From CAZJCK01 sp964544635 (GTDB taxonomy: Bacteria > Zixibacteria > MSB-5A5 > GN15 > FEB-12), in the NCBI GenBank assembly GCA_964544635.1, contig CAZJCK010000004.1:29032-93031 (forward strand): DNA of 64,000 bases. The letters run 5' to 3'. Every line of letters begins with the position of its first letter. Position 1 is the stretch's first letter. The position numbers and the translations under genes were made by a program. The notes beneath the pieces are model-generated. The model was not told where the DNA came from, ran no database searches, and worked only from the letters and a program-made list of their open reading frames with translations. This document shows positions 34,445 through 46,400 of this stretch, one piece after another.

Positions 34445-37400
34445 TTATGGCGCCGGGAACGTCCCGGTGCCGGCGGCGTTGGCCTGGTACGGCTTCCCGG
34501 CTCGCACCGGGAAGTTGGTGCCGAAGCCGACCGCGAACCGTGATTCATAGTTCTGCGAACCGGCTACGAAATTATTCAAGGTGTTCAGCAGGCCCGGGAC
34601 GTTGTCAATGACATCCTGCGCTACGCTGAACTGGTCTTCATACTCAAACGGAATCAGTATGTAGTTAAAGTCGGTGGTGGCCGTCGTTATGATCGGCGAA
34701 GACACCGATCCCGGATCAGGCACCGAACCGGCGACACTGAAGACGGTCGCGGCGCGGGCGTTGATCTGGTAGACACCGCCGACGGTTACCGCGAAGTTGA
34801 CACCGAAGCCGGCCGCGAACCGCGCCTCCCAGCTTTGCGAGGAAGCGTTGTAGTTGTTGGCCGTATTGACATTAGCCGTGCCGATGGCGGCGATGAGGCT
34901 GACGGCGTCGGTAATGCCGGTGTTTTCAAACGGTATGGCCACCAGGTTGAAGTCGGCAGTGGCCGTGGTTACCAACTGGTAATCATACTGACCCACACGG
35001 TTCGACACCAGCGAACGGTTGCCGTAGATGTCGACCGCTTCAACGACATAGAAGTAGTTGGTCGTGGTGTCGCCAACCACATCGGCGCCGTCGATATTGT
35101 TATCCGTAAAGCTTGTCGTAAATTCGTCGGTGACGCCGATCGAGTCGATGGCGCTCGGCGTGAAGTACGCCCGGGTGCCGCGATAAATCGTGTAATGATC
35201 GACATTCGTCGGCAGGCCGCTGGTATCGACAGTGGCGGCGCTCCAGGCAAGCTGGATGTCGTCGCCGGCGATGCTGATCGCCAGATCCGTAATCGCCTGC
35301 GGCGGGGCGGCGTTGACCGCCTCGATCGCCACCGTGTCGGGCGCCGAGGAGTCGATGTTGTCATCCACCACCAGCTCGAACTCGTAAATGCCGATCTCGT
35401 TCGGCGTGAAGGTCGGGCCGGCCGTCGTCGCACCGTTGAGGCTGGTCGACGGTCCGGCGACCTGGGTCCAGGTGTAGTTCAACGGATCGTTGTCGGGATC
35501 CGAGGAAGCGGTACCGTCGAGCGTTACCAATTGACCCAGCGGAATCTCGAATTGATCGGGACCGGCCTCGGCCGTCGGGGTACGGTTAGCGTCACCCACC
35601 GTAATCGTCACCAGTTCGCTGTCGGCGGCGAGGGTATCATCCTCAGCGATGAACAGTACGTCAAAGGAACCGGCGTCGACAAAGCCGGGCGTCCAGTCGA
35701 AGGTACCGGAACCGTCGCCATTGTCGACGAAGGTGGCATTGCCCGGCAGGTTCTCGGCGCGCAGTGACGGTGTGTCTTCGGCGTCGGTGGCGGTGACGTC
35801 AAAATTCAAGTTGACCGTCTCCTGCGTACTGCGCGGCCCGATCGGATCGAGCACCGGCGGCTGGTTGCCGACTTCGTTGACGGTGATCGACACCGCTTCG
35901 CTGTCGGCAGCGCCGGCGCCGTCGGATACGTAGAACGTCACGCTGTAAACGCCGGACTCAATATAGCTCGGTGTCCAGTTGAACTCACCGGTGCCGTTGC
36001 CGTTGTCGACGAAGGTCGAGGTGCTCGGCAGCGTCGACGTCGTGAGCGTGAGCACGTCGCCGTCGATATCGGCTGCCGAGACCGGGATGGTCAGTTGCAC
36101 CGCTTCATCGACCGACTGCGCACCGATAGTAGCGAGGACCGGGGCGTCGTTGACGGCGGTTACCGTGAACGTCGCCGGATCGGAGTCAAACAGGCTGCCC
36201 GGGTCGGTGGCGGTGAAGGTGATCGTCTCGCTGCCGTTCCAGTTGACATCCGGAATTGTGATGGTAGCGACGCGGTTGGCATCGATGCTGACCGTCAGCT
36301 CGGTTTCACCGGAGGTCGTCCAGGTCATTTCGGCGTCGGTATTATCAAGATCGCTCACGAAATCGTCGAGCGTTATAGTCGCAAAGGCGGCGCCTTCCGC
36401 AATCGTCTGGTTCGGGATATCGGTGACAACCGGGGCGTCGTTGACGGCGCCAACCGTGAACGTTGCCGCATCGGCATCCGACAGTGCGCCCGGATCGGTG
36501 GCAGTAAACGTGATCGTTTCGCTGCCGTTCCAGTTGACATCCGGGATACTGATCGTGGCGACGCGGTTGGCATCGATGCTCACGGTCAGCTCGGTTTCGC
36601 CGGTCGCCGTCCAGGCGATGGTGCTGTCGGCGTTGTCGACATCGGACACGAAGTTGTCAAGCGCGATGGTCGCAAAGGTGGCGCCTTCGGCGATGCTCTG
36701 GTCGGGGATATCGGCAACAACCGGTGCGTCGTTGACAGCGGTCACGGTGAACACCGCCGGATCGGAATCGGACAGGCCGGCGGGATCGGTGGCGCTGAAG
36801 GTGATCGTTTCGCTGCCGTTGTAGTTGACATTCGGTATCGTGATGGTGGCAACGCGGTTGACATCGATACTGACAGTTAACTGCGAGTTACCTACCCACG
36901 ACCAGTTGATTTCGGATACCAGATTGTCGACATCGGTGACGTAGTCGTCGAGATTGATCGTCGCAAAGGTTTCGCCTTCGGCGATGGTCTGGTTCGGAAT
37001 ATCTGTGACGTTCGGTCGGTCATTGACCGCCGCCACCGAGAAGGTGGCCGGATCGAAATCGGACAGGCCGCCCGGGTCGGTGGCGGTGAAGGTGATCGTT
37101 TCGCTGCCGTTCCAGTCCGGGGTCGGCAGGCTGACGATAGCCACCCGGTTGACGATCGACACGGTCAGCTCGGCGTTGCCGGCGTAGGACCAGGTCATGT
37201 CGGAGTCGAGGTTGTCGACATCGGACACGAAATCGTCAAGATTGATGGTGGCAAACGACTCGCCTTCGGTAATCGCCTGGTTCGGGATGTCGGCAACCAC
37301 CGGTGCATCGTTGACGGCGGTGACCGTAAAGGTGGCGGCGTCGGAGTTCGACAGCAGGCTCGGATCGGTGGCCGTGAAGGTGATCGTCTCGGCGCCAAAG

Positions 37401-40400
37401 TAGTCCGGACCCGGGATGGTGATAGTAGCGACGCGATTAACGTCGATACTCACCGTCAGGTTTGTGTTGCCGGAGAAGCTCCAGTCGATCTCGCTGTCGG
37501 CATTATCGACATCACTCACGAAGTCATCAAGACTAATGGTCGTGAAAGCGCCACCCTCAGAAATAGTCTGGTCCGGAATATTGGTTACGACCGGCGCGTT
37601 GTTCACCGAGGTGACAGTGAATGTGGCCGCGTCGGAATCGGTCAACAGGCCCGGATCGGTGGCCGTAAAGGTGATGGTCTCGGCGCCGTTCCAGGTCGGT
37701 GACGGTATCGTGACGGTCGCGACGCGGTCGACACTGATGCTGACAGTCAGCTCGGTGTTGCCGCCGACGCTCCAGCTTATCTCGCTGTCGAGGTTGTCGA
37801 CATCCGATACGTAGTCATCGAGCGCGATAGTGGCGAAGGATGCGCCCTCCGCGACAGTCTGGTCAGGGATGTCGGCCACCACCGGGGCGTCGTTGATACC
37901 GGTGACAGTAAACGTCGCCGGATCGGCATCCGACAAGCCGCCCGGGTCGGTAGCGGTAAACGTAATCGCTTCGCTGCCGTTCCAGTCGAGCGACGGCGTG
38001 GTGATGGTAGCGACCCGGTTGAGGTCGATACTCACGGTCAGCTCGGTATTGCCGGCATATGTCCAGGTCATGTCGGCGTCGATATCGTCGACATCGGACA
38101 CGAAGTCATCGAGATTGATCGTCGTGAAAGTCGCACCTTCGGCGATCGTCTGGTTCGGGATGTCGGTCACCACCGGCGCGTTGTTGACAGCCGATACCGT
38201 AAAGGTGGCAGCATCGGAGTCGGCCAGCAGGCCGGGATCGGTAGCCGTGAAGGTAATCGTTTCACTGCCGTTCCAGGTCGACGACGGGATGCCGATAGTG
38301 GCAATCCGATTCGCGTCGATGGTAACCGTCAGTTCAGTATTGCCGGCGAAGGTCCAGCTGATGTCGCTGTCGACATTGTCAACGTCGGACACGAAGTTGT
38401 CCAGGGAAACGGTTGCGAACGACGTGCCCTCGTCTACTGTCTGGTCGGGGATGTCGGCCACGACCGGCGCATCGTTGATGGCGGTGACGGTGAAGGTGGC
38501 GGGATCGGAATCGGTCAGGCCGCCCGGATCGGTGGCTTCGAAGGTGATCACTTCCGAGCCGTTCCAGTCGGCCGACGGGATGGTAATGGTAGCCACCCGG
38601 TTGACATCGAGACTCACCGTCAGTTGGTTATTACCTACCCAGCCCCACGACATCTCAGCGTCGAGGTTATCGACATCGGATACGTAGTCGTCAAGCGGGA
38701 TAGTGAGGAACGTCTGGCCTTCGTCGATGGTCTGGTTCGGGATATTGGTAACGACCGGCGGGTCGTTCACCGCCGTGACGGTGAAGGAGGCCGGATCGGA
38801 ATCCTTCAGGCCCTCGATATCGGTGGCCGTGAAGGTTATTGTCTCGGTGCCGTTCCAGTCGGCGCTCGGCGCCGTGACTATGGCTACCCGGTTGGTAATC
38901 GAAACCGAGAGTTGTGTGTTGCCGGCAAAGGTCCAGACGATATCGGCGTCGGCGTTGTCGACATCGGACACGTAGTCGTCAAGATTGATGCTGGTAAACG
39001 AGGCACCCTCGACAACCGTCTGGCTCGGGATATCGGCCACCACCGGCGGATCGTTGACCGGCGTTACGGCAAAGACAGCCTGATCCGAATTCGACAGGGC
39101 GCTCGGGTCGGTGGCTGTGAAGGTAATCTGTTCGCTGCCGTTCCAGTTGACATCCGGCGCCGTGATAGTCGCCACCCGGTTGGCATCGATGTCCACCGTC
39201 AGATCGACATTGCCCGAATAGGTCCAGGAGATTTCGCTGTCGGCGTTATCGACGTCGGTCACGAAATTGTCGAGACTGATCGTCGTGAAGGTGCCACCTT
39301 CCGCAATCGACTGATTCGGGATGTCGGACACCACCGGGGCGTTGTTGACCGCCGACACGGTGAAGGTGGCGGCATCGGAGTCGGCCAGCAGGCCCGGATC
39401 GGTCGCCGTGAAGGTAACCGTTTCGCTGCCGTTCCAGGTGGGTGACGGCGTGGTGATGGTGGCAATGCGGTTGACGTCGATAGCGACCGTCAATTCGGTG
39501 TTACCGCTGAAGCTCCAGTTGATCTCGTTGTCGGCATTGTCGATGTCGGACACATAGGTATTGAGATCGATGGCTGTGAAGCTCGCACCCTCGGCAATCG
39601 TCTGGTTCGGAATGTCGGTAATGACCGGCGCGTCGTTGACACCGGTAACCGTGAAGGTGGCATCATCCGAATCCGTCAGCAGGCCCGGATCGGTCGCCGT
39701 AAAGGTGATCGTCTCCGTGCCGTTCCAGTCGGCGTTGGGTGTCGAAATAGTGGCGACACGATTGACATCGATACTGACCACCAGGGCGGTATTGCCGGAG
39801 AAACTCCAGCTGATCTCGCTGTCGGCGTTGTCGATGTCACTGACGAAGGCGTCGAGACTGATAGTCGTAAAGCTCTCACCCTCGGCAATGGTCTGACCGG
39901 GGATGTCGGCAACCACCGGCGCGTTGTTGACGGCAGTCACGGTAAACGTGGCCTCGTCCGACGACGTCAGCAGGCCCGGGTCGGTCGCCGTGAACGTAAT
40001 CGTCTCGCTGCCGTTCCAGTTGGGCGACGGCGTGGTGATGGTCGCGACCCGGTTGGCATCGATGTTCACCGAAAGCTCGGTATTGCCGGAGGCGGTCCAG
40101 CCAATCTCGCTATCGAGATTGTCGATATCGGAAACGAAATCGTCGAGATTGACCGTCGCGAACGAGGCCCCCTCGGCGATGGTCTGGTCCGGAATATCGG
40201 CGACTATCGGACCATCGTTCACGCCCGTGACCGTAAAGCTCGCGTCGTCGGAGTCAAACAGGCCGCCCGGATCGGTCGCCGTGAACGTAATCGTTTCGCT
40301 GCCGTTCCAGTCGGCGTCCGGAATTGTAATCGTGGCGATCCGGCTGGCATCGATATTAACCGACAGCTCGCTGTTGCCGGAGTATGTCCACACCATGTCG

Positions 40401-43400
40401 GACGCTACGTTGTCGATGTCGCTGACATAGGAGTCGAGCGAAATGGTGGCGAAGGCGGTGCCCTCGGAAACCGTCTGGTTCGGAATGTCCGAGACCACCG
40501 GCGCGTCGTTCACCGCCGTGACGGTAAAGGTGGCCGGATCGGAATCGGCCAGCAGGCCCGGATCGGTCGCGGTAAAGGTAATCGTTTCAGCACCGTTCCA
40601 GGTCGGGCCGGGTACCGTGACTGTCGCGATGCGGTTGGCGTCGATACTTACGGTCAGCTCAGTGTTGCCGGCGTATGTCCAATTGATTTCAGAGTCGGCA
40701 TTGTCGACGTCGGCGACATACGTATTGAGGTCGATGGTCGCGAAGGTGGCGCCCTCATCGATCGTCTGGTCCGGAATGTCCGACACCACCGGCGCGTCGT
40801 TGACACCGGCGACTGTGAAGATGGCCGGATCGGAATCGAATTCGCCGCCCGGATCGGTCGCCGTGAAAGTGATCGTCTCGGTGCCGTTCCAGTCGGCGTT
40901 GGGCACGGTCACGGTAACGGTGCGATTCACGTCAATGGACACGCTCAGCGCCGAGTTACCCGACCAGCTCCACGAGAGTTCGGAGTCGAGGTTGTCGACA
41001 TCGGAGACGTAATCATCGAGACTGAAGCTGGCGAAGGTTTCGCCCTCGGCAATCGACTGGTTGGGGATGTCGGTAACGTTCGGATTGTCGTTGACCGCCG
41101 TGACAGTGAAGGTGGCGGCATCGAAGTCGCTCAAGGTGCCCGGGTCGGTGGCCGTGAAGGTAATCGTTTCCGAACCGTTCCAGTCGGAATTCGGCGCGGT
41201 TACAATGGCAACCCGGTTGGTAATGGACACCGAGAGCTGGGTGTTGCCGGAGAATGTCCAGCTAATCTGTTCGTCGAGATTATCGACATCGCTCACGTAA
41301 TTGTCGAGGTTAATGCTGGCAAACAGCGCTCCCTCGGCAACCGTTTGGTTGGGGATGTCGGCAACCACCGGTGCATCGTTGACGGCAGTCACGGTGAAGG
41401 TGGCGGCATCGGAGTTCGACAGCAGGCTCGGGTCGGTGGCCGTGAAGGTGATCTGCTCGGAACCGAACCAGTTCGCGTCGGGAATTGAGATTGTCGCAAC
41501 CCGGTTGATGTCGATGGTCACGCCCAGCTCCGAGTTACCCGAGAAGGTCCAGTCGATTTCGCTGTCGGCATTGTCGACATCGGACACGAAGTCGTCGAGA
41601 TTGATGGTCGTGAAAGTGTTGCCCTCAGCAACCGTCTGATCCGGAATGTTGGTCACCACCGGGGCGTTGTTAACCGAAGACACCGTAAAGGTGGCGGCAT
41701 CGGAAGCCGTCAGCAGGCCCGGATCGGTCGCCGTAAAGGTGATCGTTTCGGCACCGTTCCAGGTTGGCGACGGCGTGGTCACCGTGGCGACGCGGTTGAC
41801 GTCGATGGAAACCGTCAGCTCAGTGTTACTGCTCACACTCCAGCTAATTTCGGAGTCGAGGTTGTCAACATCGCTCACATAGGTGTCGAGCGAAATGGTG
41901 GTGAAGCTCTCACCCTCGGCGATGGTCTGCGACGGAATATTGCTCACCACCGGTGCGTCGTTTTCACCAGTCACAGTGAAGGTGGCCGGGTCGGAGTCGG
42001 ACAGCAGACCCGGATCGGAAGCGGTAAAGGTGATTGTCTCGTTGCCGAACCAGTCGGGCGACGGGGTGGTAATGGTGGCCACCCGGTTGACGTCGATACT
42101 GACGATCAATTCAGTGTTGCCGGAGTAGGTCCAGCTCATCTCGCTGTCGAGATTGTCGACGTCGGATACGTAGTCGTCCAAATTGATGCTCGCAAACGTC
42201 AGACCCTCGGAGATTGTCTGGTTCGGAATGTTCGTGACCACCGGCGGATTATTGACGGCGGTGACGGTAAAGGTGGCGGCATCGGAGTCGGTCAGCAGGC
42301 CCGGGTCGGTAGCCGTAAACGTGATAGTCTCGCTGCCGTTCCAGTCGGCCGAGGGAATACCGATGGTGGCAATCCGGCTGCCGTCGATGGTAACGCTCAG
42401 CTCGCTGTTACCGGCGAACGTCCAGGTTATCTGGTTGTCGAGATTGTCGATATCGGATACGAAGTTATCCAGCGCAATGGTCGTAAAAGTCTGCCCTTCG
42501 TTCACCGTCTGGTCAGGAATGTCCGCAACCACCGGGGCGTCGTTGACCGCATTCACGGTAAAGGTAGCGGGGTCGGAGTCGGACAGGCCGCCCGGATCGG
42601 TAGCGATGAAGGTGATCACTTCCGAGCCGTTCCAGTCGGCCGACGGTATCGAGATGGTCGCGACACGGTTAACGTCGAGCGACACGCTCAGGGCCGTGTT
42701 GCCTTCAAAAGTCCAGTCCATTTCGGAGTCGAGATTGTCGACGTCGGAAACGAAATCATTGAGATTGATCGTCGTAAAGCTGGCGCCTTCGTCGATTGTC
42801 TGCGACGGAATATTGGTGACGACCGGCGCATCGTTGACGGCTGTCACCGTGAAGATGGCGTTGTCGAAATCGGACAGGCCATCCGGATCGGTAGCCCTGA
42901 AGCTGATCGATTCGACACCGCTCCAGTCGGGCGACGGTGTGCTGACGATGGCAACACGGTTGATGATCTCGACGCTCAGCGCGACGTTGCCGGAATAACT
43001 CCAGGTCAGATCGGCAATGAGGTTATCGACATCGGACACGAAGTCGTCGAGATTGATGGCGGTAAAGTTAGAGCCCTCGGGCACCGTCTGGTTCGGAATG
43101 TCGGCCACCACCGGCGGATCATTGATGGCGGTGACGGCGAAGGTGGCGGCATCGGAGTTCGACAGCAGGCTGGGGTCGGTCGCCGTAAACGTAATCTGCT
43201 CCGAACCGTTCCAATCCGGGGTAGGCGTAGTGATGGTAGCGACTCGATTGGCGTCGATCGAAACCGTCAGTTCGGTATTCCCCGAATAGGTCCAGTCGAT
43301 TTCACTGTCGAGGTTATCGACATCCGACACATAGTCATCGAGATCGATAGTCGTGAAACTACCACCCTCGGGAATCGTCTGATTCGGAATGTCGGTCACC

Positions 43401-46400
43401 ACCGGGGCGTTGTTGACCGCGGTGACGGTAAACGTGGCCGGCTCAGAATCGTTCAGGAGGCCCGGATCGGTGGCCGTGAAAATAATCGTCTCCGAACCGT
43501 TCCAGGTCGGCGACGGCGTGGTAATGGTGGCGACGCGGTTGACATCGATCGTCACGCTCAGGCTGCTGTTACCGCTGAACGACCAGGTCATTTCGTTGTC
43601 GGCGTTGTCGATGTCGCTGACATAGTTGTCGAGCGGAATAGTCGCAAAGGTTTCGCCCTCGGCGATTGTCTGGTTCGGAATGTCGCTGACAAGCGGAGCG
43701 TCGTTGACCGCCGTCACCGTAAAGGTGGCCGGATCCGAATCCGACAGCAGGCCCGGATCGGTGGCCGTGAAAGTAATGGTCTCACTGCCGTTCCAATTGA
43801 CCGTCGGCGTGGCGATAGTGGCAACGCGATTGGCGTCGATGTTTACATCAAGCTCGGTATTGCCGAAGTAGCTCCAGCTGATCTCGCCGTCGAGGTTGTC
43901 GCTGTCGACAACAAAATCGTCGAGATTGATGGTCGTGAAGATCGCGCCCTCGGCAATTGTCTGGTCCGGAATGTTGCTCACGACCGGGGCGTTGTTCACG
44001 GCATTGACCGTAAACGTGGCGGCGTCGGAGTTGAACAGAAGGCCGGGGTCGGTGGCGGTAAAGGTAATCGTCTCGCTGCCGTTCCAGCTGGACGAGGGGA
44101 CCCCGATGGTAGCGACACGGTTGGCATCGATCGTCACACTCAGTTCGCTGTTACCCGAGAAGCTCCAGTTGATGTCGCTGTCGAGGTTGTCGACATCATT
44201 CACATAGGCGTCGAGATCGATCGTGGCAAAGCTGGTGCCTTCGTCGATGGTCTGGTCCGGGATATCGGCCACGACCGGCGCATCGTTGATCGCGGTCACG
44301 GTGAAGGTAGCCGGATCGGAGTCGGACAGCAGGCCCGGATCGGTGGCGGTAAAGGTAATCGTCTCGCTGCCGTTCCAGTCGGCATTGGGCACCGAAATGG
44401 TGGCGATGCGGCTGGCATCAATGGTTACCGTCAACTGCGTATTGCCCAGGTAGCTCCAGGAGATTTCCGACGGCAGGTTGTCGATGTCCGATACATAGCT
44501 GTCGAGATTGATCGTCGCGAAGGTTTCGCCTTCGGCGATGCTCTGGTTCGGAATATTCAATACGTTCGGACCGTCGTTCTCGGCCGTCACCGTGAAGGTG
44601 GCGCTGTTCGAGCCGGTCAGAAGACCCGGATCTTCGGCGGTAAAGGTGATAGTTTCCGAGCCGTTCCATTCAGAACTCGGCGTCGTGATAATTGCCAGGC
44701 GATTCACGATCGACACCGACAGTTCGGTATTGCCGGAGTATGACCAGGTCAGCTCGGCGTCGGCGTTGTCGATGTCGGCCGCGTATTCATCGAGGTTGAT
44801 GCTGGCGAACGACTGTCCCTCGCTAATGGTCTGGTCCGGGATATCGAGCACCACCGGTGCATCGTTGACCGGGCTGACGGTAAAGGTGGCGGCATCGGAG
44901 TCGAACAGCAGGCCCGGATCGGTAGCGGTAAAGGTAATCGTTTCACTGCCGTTCCAGTCGGCGTTGGGCGCCGTGACGGTAGCGACGCGACCGGCGTCGA
45001 TGCTCACGATCAACTCGGTGTTGCCCGACGCGGTCCAGGTAATCTCGCCGTCGAGGTTGTCGATGTCGGCAACGAAATCGTCGAGATTGATGGCGGCAAA
45101 TGACGCACCCTCGGCCACCGACTGGTTCGGAATATTGGAGACGACCGGGCCGTCATTGATACCGTTCACCGTGAAGGTGGCGCCATCGGAATCGGCAAGC
45201 GTGCCCGGATCGGTGGCAGTGAAGGTTATCGTTTCGCTGCCGTTCCAGTTGATGTTCGGTATGGTAATCGTGGCGATACGACTGGCGTCGATGGTGACGG
45301 TCAGCTCGGTGTTGCCCGAGTACGACCAGTCGAGTTCGCTGTCGAGATTATCGATATCGGTCACGTAGGAGTCGAGATTAATGGTGGCGAAGGTCAGGCC
45401 TTCGTCAATCGTCTGATCCGGAATACCGGCCACAACCGGGGCATCGTTGACCGGCGTAACTGCAAATGTGGCCGCATTCGAGTTCGACAGGCCGCTCGGG
45501 TCGGTCGCCGTGAAGGTGATCAACTCGCTGCCATTCCAGTCGGCGTCGGGAGTGGTGACGGTGGCAACGCGGTTGACGTCGATAGTCACCGACAGATCGG
45601 TATTACCGGAATAGGTCCAGATTATCTCACTGTCGGCATTGTCGACGTCGGATACAAAATCATCGAGATTGATCGTCGTAAAGCTGCCGCCTTCGGCAAT
45701 CGTCTGGTCCGGGATGTCGGTGACGATCGGCGAGTTGTTGACCGCCGAAACCGTGAAGGTGGCGGCATCCGACGAGTTCAACAGGCCCGGATCGGTGGCC
45801 GTAAAGGTGATCGTTTCGGCGCCGTTGTAGAACTCGGAGGGGGTCGTGACAGTAGCGACCCGGTTGGCGTCGATCGTCACCGTAAGCTGCGAGTTGCCGG
45901 AGTAGGACCAGCTCATCTCGCTGTCGAGGTTGTCGATGTCCGACACATAGCTGTCGAGACTGATCGTCGCGAACGACTCGCCCTCGGCGATCGTCTGATC
46001 GGGGATATTGGCCACCACCGGCGCATCGTTGACGCCGGTCACGGTGAACGTGGCCGGATCCGAGCCGGACAACAGGCCCGGATCGGTGGCCGTAAAGGTA
46101 ATCGATTCGCTGCCGTTCCAGTTGGCGGTCGGCGCGCTCACGAAGGCTGTATTGTTGACGATCGAAACTGAAAGCTCGCTGTTGCCGCTGTAGCTCCAGG
46201 TCAGTTCCGAGATCAGGTTATCGATGTCTGAAACATAGCTGTTGAGATCGATCGCCGTGAACGACGTACCCTCAGCCACGGTCTGGTCAGGGATGTCGGC
46301 AACCACCGGGGCGTCGTTGACCGCGTTCACGGTAAAGGTGGCGGCATCGGCGTCGGACAGCAGGCCCGGATCGGTGGCGGTGAACGTAATCGTCTCGGCG

